64,000 bases of DNA from Cinnamomum chago (taxonomy: Eukaryota; Streptophyta; Magnoliopsida; Laurales; Lauraceae): NCBI GenBank assembly GCA_038049695.1, contig CP142451.1, positions 31,852,001 through 31,916,000 on the forward strand. The letters are read 5' to 3'. A model generated the notes under the pieces. That model was not told the DNA's origin. It searched no databases and saw nothing but the letters and a program-made list of their open reading frames with translations. The position numbers were made by a program, and so were the translations under genes. This document shows, piece by piece, positions 1 to 10,422 of this stretch. The number at the start of each line of letters is the position of its first letter. The stretch's first letter is position 1.

Positions 1-545
1 TATATGGACTCTAATAGTGCATTGACTTTCTCTATCTGACTTAAACAAGGGTCGAAGCTTGAAAAATGGATAATAAAAAAATTGTGTTTCTAAGGAATAT
101 ATGAATAATGAAACTAGTGTCTATAGTGTTGATCATAAATTTCAAATCTTACATATATGTATATTAATTAGTTGTTATTACAAAATTTGAACATCTCAAT
201 AAAGATAACATTATTTTTTCTTTTTATGAGTTTATCAATATTTTTATAAATATTTAATATTATGACTTTTATTGACCCGGGGGGCATTTTGCCAGTATTT
301 GTGATAGTGACTTGCTCAATGGGGGTTTAGTTACATATGATAGTTTTGTGGGACCCTCTTAGGGTTCTTTTAAAAGAGACGGGGTTTAGCTTTTAAAAGA
401 TCACACTTATTTTGAAAGCTTTTTAAACCACGTGGATTCGGACAGTTGGGCAAAAGCACTTCCATTCGATCACATGGTTCTTCTCTTCCCATATATTTTG
501 GAGAGATTTTCTCCAATATAATAAAGTGTGGTCGGTAAGTGCCCT
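1..545. other. AT-rich sequence without a recognisable gene
   Basis: No coding region, RNA gene or complete mobile element is evident. Short frames lack family motifs. If the exon at 905-1066 is real, this stretch and 713-904 would be intron or upstream gene sequence. Confidence 0.4.
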
Positions 546-712
546 CCAGCTCTATGGGCCCCACTTGCACTCTTTAGTGCTGTAATAACTAGTTTGATGG
601 TTCAATCTGGGCCAGACATACCTAAACTTCTACCTACATTTGGATGGGCCCAAGTGAGAAAAGAGCTGCTGCACTCATCAAAGATGAGCCCAAGTGGACC
701 CCATAGAGCTGG
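546..712. repeat. Fold-back (inverted repeat) element, about 170 bp
   Basis: The arm at 546-567 (CCAGCTCTATGGGCCCCACT at its start) is matched in inverted orientation at 691-712, with a one-base difference in the centre. A weaker outer match (GTGTGGTC near 526 and GACCACAC near 712-719) suggests longer, eroded arms. The loop contains no gene. It resembles a small MITE or fold-back element. No clear target duplication was found, so the superfamily is not assigned. Confidence 0.5.
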
Positions 713-904
713 ACCACACATTCAGTCCCCCTTATTACAATATATATATATATATTCAGTTTTGAGTTATGTCCCAAATTAAACATTGTATCATTGCCCA
801 TTACCAATTGGGTTGAAAACAGGATATTGCATAATTTTGGTGGGTTGGGTCTGAGCTAACTCAATTGAAATCTCATAAACTCTCTGTCCTTTTGTTTTTT
901 GCAG

Positions 905-1066
905 TAAAAAGGTGGGCGACAATGCCAATGTAACCAGAAATGCAACAGACAGTAGCATTAGCAAGGGAAGGAGATTGAGATGCAGAGAGGAGAAGATTTT
1001 TCAACTTGTCATTCTTTTGGCCATGTTATTCATTTCCACTTTCTTTTTCTTGGGCAGCAGCATAAG
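905..1066 (+). CDS. Putative internal exon encoding a membrane anchor (host gene, unidentified)
   Basis: A pyrimidine-rich tract ending TTTTTTGCAG precedes an open stretch of 162 bases that ends CATAAG before GTAATTTA, which are good acceptor and donor signals. Entering with one base of a split codon gives 53 uninterrupted codons. The peptide has a polar start containing NVT and NAT (possible N-glycosylation sites), then a basic patch (RRLRCREEK), then about 20 hydrophobic residues (IFQLVILLAMLFISTFFFLG), ending SSI. Basic residues before the helix suggest a type II membrane anchor, as in Golgi glycosyltransferases, but no family is recognised. No partner exon was found in the window; neighbours to the right are repeats. 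It could be a chance open frame, but the splice signals and composition favour an exon. Confidence 0.45.
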
Positions 1067-1224
1067 GTAATTTATACGGATGTTTTTGGGTTTGATTTAA
1101 AGATTATTGGGAAGGATAATCATATTTTTTTGTTGTAATTTTTATTTTTTCAACTGATGTTGTAACTCTGTAATTAAAAAAAAAAAATTTGATGTCTTCT
1201 TTGCATGCATTCTACCTTCCATTT

Positions 1225-1258
<34 letters not shown>

Positions 1259-1747
1259 TTTTTTTGTTCCTTTTTTTGTTCTTTTTTTTTTTTATAAAGA
1301 ATTTTGTAACTAAAAATGGCGATAATTGATGAATTCATAAAACTATAAAAATAGATCTACAGGATTTAGCGTAACAAAAGGTAGATGAGTTTATGTAAAA
1401 ATATCAGTACTTTGATGAGGTAACATGTCCAATATCTAGATTGAATAGGCTGCATTTTTCTGAGCAAAGTGATAATCAACCTCCGCAAGTTATGTTTGGG
1501 AGTGAGAAAAATTGGATCAACAGCGAATGAGAACGCAGACAGGCAACCATCCGTTGGGTCAATATGAAATTTGGCAGGGAAGTTCATAGGCTGGGGCAGC
1601 CCGAGATGGATACCTGCCCAGCCTGCTTTAGGCGGAGCTTGGATTTGTAATTCGGCATCATTTAATAATCGGGCCGAGTTTGGATTAAGTGAAACAAAGC
1701 CCAAAGCGCAAAGTCCTGCTCAGCACGGCCCGTATAAGGGGTGCATG
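1067..1747. other. Non-coding, intron-like sequence with a (CT)n microsatellite
   Basis: Low-complexity T-rich sequence includes a (CT)n run at about 1226-1257 and poly-T tracts. From about 1580 the sequence is rich in GGCCC and GCCCG words resembling degraded MITE sequence. The same character resumes at 2335-2560, on the far side of the MITE at 1748-2326. Confidence 0.4.
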
Positions 1748-2326
1748 TAGGGTTGTAAACGGGTCGGTTCCGGTCCGGGTCCAAGGTGGACCCGGACCCG
1801 GAACCGTTTAGTAAGAGGGGGAACCGGACCCGGACCCGGACCCGGATCGGAACCAGGAAACTGGTTCCGGAACCGGTTCCGATAATTTTAAACGGGTCCG
1901 GAACCGGAACCGGACCCGTTTGTGAGGAGGGTTTGGTTCTAGACTAATACAAGTATTTTTCTTTTTAAAAAATTTATGCTTTTTCCATATTTCAATTGGA
2001 TAACCTACAAACACTAATGTGACTTTTGTCTATCAATAACATGCACTTTTAACCAAAAAACTCAGAAAGTAGAAAAGTAAAAAGGATTCTATTTTCATAT
2101 ACAAAAGTTACCTTATGTTAGCTAGTGTATATTGGGTCGGGTCTCGGGTCCACGGGTCTGAGCTACTGTGGACCCGGAACCGGACCCGTTTAGGTATCGG
2201 TTCCAAAAAAAGGATCCGGAACCGGAACCATTTGCTTATCGGGACCAAAATAAGGACCCAGACCCGGAACCTAACGGGTCGGAACCTTCGGGTAATCGGA
2301 GAATCGGGTACCCATTTACAACCCTA
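1748..2326. mobile_element. hAT-type MITE with 8-bp target duplication
   Basis: The element starts TAGGGTTGTAAACGGG and ends CCCATTTACAACCCTA, a near-perfect terminal inverted repeat. It is flanked by the 8-bp direct repeat GGTGCATG (1740-1747 and 2327-2334), the target size typical of hAT. No transposase is present. The interior is built of many permutations of GGAACCGG, GGACCCGG and ACGGGTC, which makes it largely self-complementary. Confidence 0.85.
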
Positions 2327-2334
2327 GGTGCATG

Positions 2335-2622
2335 TGATTTACTTTAATTAGGCCAAAGATTTGCTAGAAAGCCCACAAAATTGATAAAAAGCCTGAAGCC
2401 GGCCTGGTTGACTAAATAGGAGGGCTTGGCCCTTACTTTTATGGCCCGTTTTGGGCTAGAGACAAGCTGGGCCAATGTTTCCAAACTCGGGCTGGGCCTG
2501 AATATGCCAGCCCGGCCCATAAGCACTCATAACAATAGGCAGATGTATCAAGCGGGCCCAAATGATAATTTAGACCATATTCAGCAGTCCCTTCATAAAA
2601 TAACTTACAAATTTCCCCTCGG
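2335..2622. other. Degraded repeat sequence, no gene
   Basis: GGCCC-rich words (GCCCGTTTTGGGC, CAGCCCGGCCCA) resemble degraded MITE sequence. No intact ends or coding capacity were recognised. Confidence 0.3.
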
Positions 2623-3270
2623 CATTTGCCTGGTTCACCATCTGTTTTTCTACGTTTCATATTATCAGAAGATTATGCAGCACAGCCAAATCCATGGGAC
2701 CCATTTATAAGCAGATCACTAGGGTTAATATATCATTAATCACATGATGGGGCCCAATTTGGTGGATGACACCATAATGGGGCCCACCTGTAGAAATCGA
2801 CAATAAGCTTAAAATGGCATAGGAATTGTGGAGAGAAATTGACAATAGTCTTAAGTGGGGAAAGAGTATTGTACTTTCAAATTTTTTTCCAGTAGGACAC
2901 TCCATTGATTAGGTTTTGGTTTGCCTATTAGACTTCAAACAGAGGCTTTGCTTTCCAAATATAGGAAAAAAAGGAAGGGAAAGAAGACCGAATCCAAACA
3001 TAATCGCAAGGAAAAAACAAAAATAGAGAGAGAAGGGGGCATTACCTTGACACCAATCGCAGGTCTTCTTTCATCTTTTCTCCTTCCTCCCTTCTTTGGT
3101 TCTTCTACTTTCACTTTTCTTTCTCCTGTTTACTAGAAATGTAAATAGATGAATTTCACAATGCTTTTAATGTTAAAGTTCCCTCAAATGGAATGTTCAT
3201 TAGTGTTTATATTTAAAAACTCTGCATCATACTTATTTTGGGAATAAAGCTGTCGATAAAGAACGGTGAT
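2623..3270. repeat. Dispersed array repeat, copy 1
   Basis: First copy of a segment of about 650 bp seen five times between 2.6 and 13.4 kb. Landmarks shared by all copies are TTTGCCTGGTTCACCATC, ATGGGGCCCA followed by TGGATGACACC, GTAGAAATCGACAATAG, TGCCTATTAGACTTCAAAC, a pyrimidine-rich CTTTCATCTTTTCTCC stretch and AATGTAAATAGATGAAT. Short open frames in it differ between copies and are not conserved as protein. The long flank that follows (3271-3976) recurs only after copy 5. Confidence 0.75.
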
Positions 3271-3595
3271 AGGGGCTTACTTAAAGCGTATTGTGTACTG
3301 TCTAGGAAGCTCATTTGACCTACCTTGAAACTTGCATATTTGTTGGTTTGATGGGGGAAGGGGGATGCTAGTCTTGGACTAACATAACTTTAATTGGATC
3401 TATATAAATATAGGATTGATCCGAATAACACAACATAAATATGAAATCTAATCACGTACCATGACTCCATCACACTCACCTAATCAGAACCGTTATCTTT
3501 GAATGAGATTTACTACACTCCTCTACTACGACCTTAGTACATGAGATCAATGGGGCAATCAATGTATTGTGTTGAGAGGAGCTGTAACCCCTAAA

Positions 3596-3648
<53 letters not shown>

Positions 3649-3976
3649 AGAATGTTCAAAAGGGGGATTTCAAGTACATAGGGTGTACTTGAAACCCCCC
3701 ATTTATGGAAGCATCCCTCACCCTATGGTGAGGGATGGATGCATATGAACATTCCCCATATATATAGCTTTCCAAGACAACTCCCTTCCCATCATGGAGT
3801 CCTAATTTAATTAGGACTTAGATTCCTCTTAGCATAGGAAACTCTTTTAGGTTACCAACTTTCCATAAACACCAAAAACATCTCTATTAAGGAGACTTAC
3901 CATTATTGAAGTTTTAATGTGAGTTGGTCTTCTAAAGTGGGGGACCCACACCGGCGTGTGGTCATTGGGCCACACT
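3271..3976. repeat. Spacer shared with 13431-13980
   Basis: Starts GGGGCTTACTTAAAGCGTAT and ends GTGTGGTCATTGGGCC. The same sequence follows copy 5 at 13431-13980 with scattered substitutions. This copy also carries a (TA)n run (about 3600-3646) and a fold-back insertion (3647-3757) that are absent from the other copy, where the site reads ACCCTATATATAGGCTTTCC. No coding potential. Confidence 0.65.
3647..3757. mobile_element. 111-bp fold-back MITE inserted in a TA repeat
   Basis: The ends GGAGAATGTTCA and TGAACATTCCCC are inverted repeats flanked by TATATA, and the equivalent position in the spacer near 13760 lacks the insert. Two further perfect hairpins lie inside: CAAGTACA with TGTACTTG, and CCCTCACC with GGTGAGGG. 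Insertion at TA suggests a Tc1/mariner (Stowaway-like) MITE. A related right half occurs near 33335-33375. Confidence 0.6.
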
Positions 3977-4855
3977 TATAATCTATCCATAGTTCCTTTT
4001 CTTCTCCAAGAAAGAATTATAATAAATAATTAATATATTTTAGTGTATATAATCTTTCTAATAATTAATAGATACATGATAGGGAGAGGAAAGTTTTTCG
4101 AAATGAAAGAAAAAACTACTAAACATAGCAACCTTTTCCATACTAATTGAAAAGATAAGTGCTAAATGCATGTAAAAGAGGGAGAATTTAAATTACAAAT
4201 TTATACGTAGCTTTTGCTTAGTTCACCATCTGTTTTTTTAACGTTTAATATCATCAGAAGATTATGTAGCAGATGCAAATCCATTGGACCCATTGATAAG
4301 CAGATCACTAGGGTTAATATATCATTAAGCACGTGATGGGGCCCAATATAGTGGATGACACCATAATGGGGCCCGCCTGTAGAAATTGACAATAGACTTA
4401 AGATGACAAAAGAATCGTGGAGAGAAATAGACAATAGACTCGAGTGGGGAAATGTATTGTTCTTTCGATGCTTTTCTAGTAGGACCCTCCACTGATAAGG
4501 TCTCGGTTTGCCTGTTAGACTTCAAATAGAGGATTTTCTTTTCAAACATAGGAAAAAATGGATGGGAAAGAAGATCAAACCCAAACACAATTGAATAGAG
4601 AAAACAAAAACAGATGGAGAAGTGGCATTACCTTGACACGAATAGCAGGTCTTCTTTCCTCTTCTCTCCTTCCTCCCTTCCTTGGTTCTTCTACTTTCAC
4701 TTTTCTTTCTCCTATCTATTGGAAATGTAAATAAATGAATCTCGCAGTGCTTTTAATGTTAAAGTTCACTCAAATGGTATGTTCATTAGTGTTCAAATTT
4801 TAAAACACTGCATCATACTTATTTTGGGAATAAAGTTGTTGATAAAGGATGGTTA
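3977..4855. repeat. Dispersed array repeat, copy 2 with its upstream segment
   Basis: Begins with the shared upstream part (ATCTATCCATAGTTCC, then AGAAAGAATTATAATAAATA) that recurs near 5515, 6525, 12355 and 12535. It continues into the core that matches copy 1. At the end it passes into copia LTR sequence instead of the spacer that follows copy 1. Confidence 0.7.
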
Positions 4856-5388
4856 TAGTACCAAAATAACTCAAAGATCATTGAGTATTCTAGAAGTGAA
4901 ATGACTTCACATGTCTAAAACCATCACACCGACCCACTTTAACTAACTTCAACATATGGTGATGCTTTGGGCCACGTGTCCCATTTGAGGGCCATAAGCC
5001 TCCATCGACTTCGGTCCCTACAAACTATAAATATGGAGAGTTGGTTCCATTTGAAAACTCGACGCCATTGAAGTGACACGCAAGTGACAAGTGAATGCTA
5101 GTATAGTGAGAAGTGTGAAGTGGGGGGAAGTGTTGTGAGAGTGAGTTTAGTATAGCGAGTGACCCTTTGAAGTGAGTGAGTGCATCGAGTGAAAGTGTAG
5201 TAAGTCTCCTCTTTGTAATTGTGTAGGCTAAAAGTGTGTGCCTGTGTAGTGGTGTATTAGTGTTTCTAACTTGCGTGCATTATAACACTGTTTTTGTGTC
5301 AAATTTATATAGTGGGTTCTAATTGTAATTTAGATTTGTATAAATTGTAATTAAGCCTTTTCTAGTGTCTATCTTCCATTGTCCAACA
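4856..5388 (+). mobile_element. Ty1/copia-type LTR fragment (3' part)
   Basis: Sequence with a TATA box (CTATAAATAT, 5025-5034) ends at TTGTCCAACA directly before AAG and a copia primer binding site. This is the expected U3-R-U5 order on the plus strand. The left LTR terminus could not be located because the sequence is fused to array copy 2. Diverged copies occur at 6283-6386 and 11700-12217. Confidence 0.55.
5025..5034 (+). promoter_or_regulatory. LTR TATA box
   Basis: CTATAAATAT about 360 bases before the LTR end. An identical box is at 11871-11880 in the paralogous LTR fragment. This is the probable former promoter of the copia element. Confidence 0.45.
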
Positions 5389-5391
5389 AAG

Positions 5392-5403
5392 TGGTATCAG
5401 AGC
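5392..5403 (+). other. Retrotransposon primer binding site (tRNA-iMet type)
   Basis: TGGTATCAGAGC, the usual Ty1/copia primer site complementary to the 3' end of initiator tRNA-Met, lies three bases after an LTR end (CAACA). Copies are at 6389-6400 (intact) and 12220-12231 (TGATATCAGAGC, one change). Confidence 0.7.
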
Positions 5404-5454
5404 TATCTTCCAATAGTATTGCCCCTTTCTTTGTTATTGGAGTGAAAACTCGGC

Positions 5455-5529
5455 ATGAACACCTTCACTACAGCATCCATCGATGACCTTGACCACATTC
5501 TCCCACTATTTCAACCGTATTCACAATCT
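5455..5529 (+). pseudogene. Start of a copia gag gene, truncated
   Basis: After the primer site an ATG opens a short frame beginning MNTFTTASIDDLDHILPLF, where a copia gag would start. It breaks off where the array repeat resumes. The same start recurs at about 6453 and 12471 and, with a changed start codon, near 12283. Only the first 20 to 25 codons exist in any copy, so no protein is made. Assignment rests on position after LTR and primer site, not on a recognised gag domain. Confidence 0.4.
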
Positions 5530-6262
5530 ATCTATAATTCATCTTTTTCTCCAAGAAAGAATTATAATAAATAATTAATATGTTTCTAGTATTTATAATC
5601 TTTCTAATAATTAATAAATACATGCCAGGGCAAGGAAAGTTTCTCGAAATGAACGAAAGAACCACTAAACATAGCAAACTTTTCCATACTAATTGACAAG
5701 ATAACTGTTAAATGCATGTGAAAGAGGGAAAATTTAAATTACAAATTTATAAATAGCTTTTGCTTAGTTCACCATCCGTTCTTTTAACGTTTTATATCGT
5801 TAGAAGATTATGCAGCAGATGCAAACCCATTGGACTCATCTATAAGTAGATTACTAGGATTAATATATCATTAATCATCTGACGGGGCCCAATTTAGTGG
5901 ATGACACCATATTTGGGCCCACCTGTAGAAATCGACAATAGACTTAAGATTGCACAAGAATTGTAGAGAGAAATCGACAATAGTCTCGAGTGAGGAAAAT
6001 GTATTGTACTTTCGATGCTTTTCCAGTAGGACACTGCATTGATAAGGCATCGGTTTGTCTATTAGACTTCAAACAACGGTCTTTGCTTTCCAAACATAGG
6101 AAGAAAATTGAAAGGAAAGAAGACCGAACCCAAACACATTTGCATGGAGAAAACATAAACAGAGAGAGATGGGGGCGTTACCTCAACACCAATCGTAGGT
6201 CTTCTTTCCTCTTCTCTCCATCCTCCCGTCCTTGGTTCTTCCACTTTCATGCATACAAATCC
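5515..6262. repeat. Dispersed array repeat, copy 3 (3'-truncated)
   Basis: Contains the upstream segment and most of the core, but ends at CCACTTTCATGCATACAAA. It then jumps to the last part of the copia LTR, so about 500 bases present in copies 2 and 4 are missing. Confidence 0.65.
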
Positions 6263-6282
6263 ATTGGATACAATCACATGAA

Positions 6283-6515
6283 CACTGTTTTTGTGTCAAA
6301 TTTATATAATGGGTTCTAATTATAATTTAGAATTGTATAAATTGTAATTAAGCTTTTCTTAGTGTCTATCTTACATTGTCCAACAAAGTGGTATCAGAGC
6401 TATCTTCCAACAATATTGCGCCTTTCTTTGTTATTGGAGTGAGAAACTCAGCATGAACACATTCACTGCGGCGTCCATCCATGACCTTGACCACATTCTC
6501 CCACTATTTCAATTG
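6283..6515 (+). mobile_element. Copia LTR end, primer site and gag start, second copy
   Basis: Starts GAACACTGTTTTTGTGTCAA and runs through ATTGTCCAACA, AAG, primer site 6389-6400 and a gag start similar to that at 5455. It is colinear with 5280-5515 but lacks the TATA-containing part. Confidence 0.55.
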
Positions 6516-6524
6516 TATTCACAA

Positions 6525-7224
6525 TTTATCCATAGGTCCTCTTCTTTTCTAAGAAACAATTATAATAAATAATTAATATATTTCTAGTATATATAATCTT
6601 TGTAATAATTAATAGATAAATGTCAGGGAGAGGAAAGTTTCTCGAAATGAAAGAAGGAACCACTAAACATAGCAACATTTTCCATACTAAATATCAAGAT
6701 AAGTGCTAAATGCAAGGGAAAGAGGGAAAATTTAAATTACAAATTTAGCCCAGACATTTGCCTGGTCAACCATCCATTTTTTAGCATTTCATATCATCAG
6801 AAGATTATATAGCAAATCCAAATCCATGGGGCCCATTTATGAGCAAATCACTAGGGTTAATATATCATTAATTACATGATGGGGCCCTATATTTAGTAGA
6901 TGACACCATAATGGGGCCCACATGTAGAAATAGACAATAGACTTAAGATGGCACAAGAATTGTTGAGAAATCGACAATAGTCTCGAGTGGGGAAAGATTA
7001 TTGTACTTTCAATTTTTTCCGAACACTCCACTGATAAGGCATCGGTTTGCCTATTAGACTTCAAACAAAGGCTTTGCTTTCCAAATATAGGAAAAAAATA
7101 GAAGGGAAAGAAGGCCGAACCTAAACACAATCGTGAGGAGGAAAAAAAAAAAAAAAACAGAGAGAGAAGGGGGTGTTACCTTGACACCAATTGCAGGTTT
7201 TCTTTCATCTTTTCTCCTTCCTCC
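6525..7224. repeat. Dispersed array repeat, copy 4, left part
   Basis: The copy is interrupted within its pyrimidine-rich region by the solo LTR at 7225-11518 and continues at 11519. The 5-bp duplication CCTCC flanks the insert (7220-7224 and 11519-11523). Confidence 0.7.
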
Positions 7225-8025
7225 TGATGCGAATTCCGCAAGTATACGATTGTCTAAAGTAATATAGACTATGGTAGTCCGAATATCGTTCCACGAGGAT
7301 CGTGATAAGAAAAATAACAATGATCAATGAAATGGAGTATCAACTCAAATATAGATTACAAATGTAAATGGAGCTAACACACACACACACACAAAAAAAA
7401 ACAATGGAAATAAGAAACAAGATAATAACAAGGGAAATAAAAAAATGCAAAACAATAGAAAACAAGAAACTAGACAACAAAGAGATGTTAGTAAAAATAG
7501 AAGAACTCAAGTGAGAACAAACCAAGAACAAGGTTAGTAACAAAGTTAATAACAAAAGCAAAATAACAAGGTTAATACAAGAACAATGGAGCAATGTTAG
7601 ATAGATCAACTGAATAAGTGTGTAAAAATAACAATTGAAAGATCAAGATAAAAAGAAAATAAAAGCATCCATGGAAACTAGCTAATAAAAAGAACAAGTG
7701 AGTAAGATAGAAAATGAGTGGATGGAGATAAAAAAAAGTGTTGAAGTAGTGTAAATTAATCAAAGGTGGAATTGATGGTGTGAATAAAGAAATGGAGTGT
7801 GAGAATTAAAACAAATGAATAACTGTGTGAGAATGTGAATAAAATCAAACTAAAGTAAGTAAAATAAGCAACAATCAATACTAATGGATAGATTGAACCA
7901 TCTAGAATCCACTAAGTGACATTAATCCAATACTAATGCTAATCTCTTTGCCCCAAAAAAAAAAACACTCAAATCTAATGACAAATCAATGCTTAGATTT
8001 GGAAAATATAACTTTAAAACTCTAA

Positions 8026-10422
8026 GGGGGTGTTGGGGTACTAGCAGAATAAAATATATGTAGATTTAAATATTGATAGATTATTTTTTCATATATTACA
8101 ATATTAATATATTATAATATTTTGCTACTTTTATTGTTTGGTAGCTTTTGCAGATTTTAACATATGATTACTTTTAGTGTTTGGGAATTGCAGAATCTTT
8201 CAAGATATTCTAAGTTTATGTGTTTGGATATTCATAAATATTTAAAAAAATGATAAAAGACAATGAAGCAATAATTTGAGATGAAAGTTTATATATAATA
8301 TTTATTTTGTTTAATATAAAATCACCAATACTTAAGTTACAATTATTCTCGAAGATTGTTAAAATGATGGCAACTGTCTTCTCACATTGAATCTACAATT
8401 TGTCTTCGTATTTCATTTCCCACCAGTCGTCGTTGTTCGGCACTCTGATAATCAGTTTCTAAATTGGAATCATCATCATCTTGAACGAATTCATTTGCAA
8501 GTTGACGGTCATATTCATCGTATTTCCAATCTTCACCACATGTTTCAGTTCGAATGAAATTATGTAAAAAGCAACATTCAATGACAATTTTTGTCGTATT
8601 GTCGTAGAAGTGATGAGATGCATTCTTCAAAATCGAAAATCGACTTTTAACTACACCAAAAATTCTCTCAATCGCACCCTGTAAAGATGAATGGCAAAGG
8701 TTAAAAAGTCCTTTAGCTAGGAGAGGCCCTCTATTTCCACGTGCAAATTCTCTCCGGTGGTATCGTACACCTTGAAATGAAATGGTGCAATGTAGCTTGG
8801 AGTATTTGCATACCCAATGAGATAATATTTTCTTGTATAAAATTTAAGATACATGGCTCGTTAAGAGGAATGAACACAAGATTATGTAATGCATGACTGC
8901 ATTAAGATAAACAATGAAGGAAACTATCCTAATTTGATGGACTTGAATATTATCATGGACTCTCAATATCTTAACCTAGATTATTCAGTATTATCTCAAT
9001 GTGTGTAGTCAGTCCTCCTTTTGTATGTTACAACAGTTTTAACTACATTTTGTTTTGGTCATTTGCCTATTTCTCATGCAGTGCTTTTGATGATATTCTT
9101 AACAGTAAGTCTTTTATGGCTTCTCATATAATGCAGGGAAAAGTAAAGCATATGATACTGAAGGGAGATGCTCATCAGATGTTTTAAAGTAGTCTTTTAG
9201 CATACAAATTAATTTGGATTGGAAACTGTGTAAAGATATGAGGGGTTGATGATGTGCAAGAAAGCCACCAATAACATGTTAAGTTGCCAATTGGTGCAAA
9301 CCCAATGTCAAAACTTTGGCAGGATCTTGTTATGATGAGATATGTGAAGAAATTAGTCACTTATAAATAAAATTACTTGCCACTGAGAGAGGAAAAAAAA
9401 AGCATTCCTTAAGATATTACTTGTCCTCCATCGACATTCTAAACAACCATTCCTAGTGGAGTTTTCAAACATCTAAAACATATTAAAAACCGACAACATT
9501 GACAGTCCATTCAATGGTTAAAAAACATGTCCTTGATCAAAACCATCAATCTATCGTAATGACCTTAACCAACTTCTAAAACCATGGCAACAAGTTTTCT
9601 TTGGAACCCACGAAACACTCTTCCTTAAACACACCCACGAAACAATCTACCCATCACCATGCCCATCTGAAAAAAACTAGAAAAAAAAAAACCATCTCCA
9701 TCTCACCACAACCAATCTGCAAGAATCCATTTTCACAAAAACCCATCTGCTTAAACCCATCTATATGCACGAACCCATCTATATGCACAAACCCATCATC
9801 GTATCATACATATCCATCTGCTAAAATACTCTCTGCCATCTACCACACTGTTTATATACATGGATCATTCAAAATTGCATATATTCTACGGATTTGGCAT
9901 AACAAAAAAAAAAAAATTTCATTTCGATACAAGCCATCTGAAAAATGCACTTATCTCAAGAAGATGAAGGCTTTTAATAGGAAATCTCAAGAAGAAGGAG
10001 AAAGGAAGAGAAAGCCAAAAAAATGGGAAGGGAAAAAAGGAGCTCATACATGATAAAAGGAGAGAAAAATCTTGCAAAGAAAGGGCTTCTATAGGAATGA
10101 AGAGAGGATTTCTTCACATCATGATATAAAGATGCATGTCTCACGAAAACAGTGTGTTGCCCGGGAAGGTTTCCCTCTCGGTTTTGAGATATCGAAGGCT
10201 AAGAAAAATTATTCCCTCCCGTGTTTTGAGAGATTGTGTTATCTTAGAATCTCCATTATTCAGCCCTCTCCTAAAGAAAGCAATATCCAACTTTTCTAAA
10301 GAAAACCTAATATTGTAACTTATAATATACTCTTTCCTACCAAATAAAAACAGAATATTATTATCTAACATATCAAAAAATATCTTAGAATCTATAAGAA
10401 TATACTATTTCCAAACACCCCC
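8026..10422 (-). mobile_element. PIF/Harbinger DNA transposon, 2.4 kb, decayed
   Basis: The termini are GGGGGTGTTGGGGTA and the inverse TTTCCAAACACCCCC, flanked by the 3-bp target duplication TAA (8023-8025, 10423-10425), as expected for PIF/Harbinger. A transposase remnant lies near the left end on the minus strand (8382-8860). The remaining 1.5 kb has no recognisable second (Myb-like) gene. Part of it, near 9764-9800, is a short tandem repeat of CCCATCTATATGCAC. Confidence 0.85.
8382..8860 (-). pseudogene. PIF/Harbinger transposase, C-terminal remnant
   Basis: The conceptual minus-strand protein shows landmarks of the DDE_Tnp_4 (HARBI1-like) nuclease: YANTPSYIAPFHF, then GVRYHRREFARGN, LFNLCHSSLQGAIERIFGVV and KSRFSILKNASHH, then IVIECCFLHNFIR near the C-terminus. 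The IER glutamate matches the third catalytic acid of the family. The part with the first two aspartates is missing or unreadable, and at least one frameshift lies near 8775, so the enzyme is inactive. The tail is acidic, with the frame ending RRQIVDSM. Confidence 0.8.

Noticed and set aside
7340-7763. Serine/leucine-rich minus-strand frames in the solo LTR
   Set aside because: Low-complexity translation of A-rich LTR sequence with no homologous pattern.
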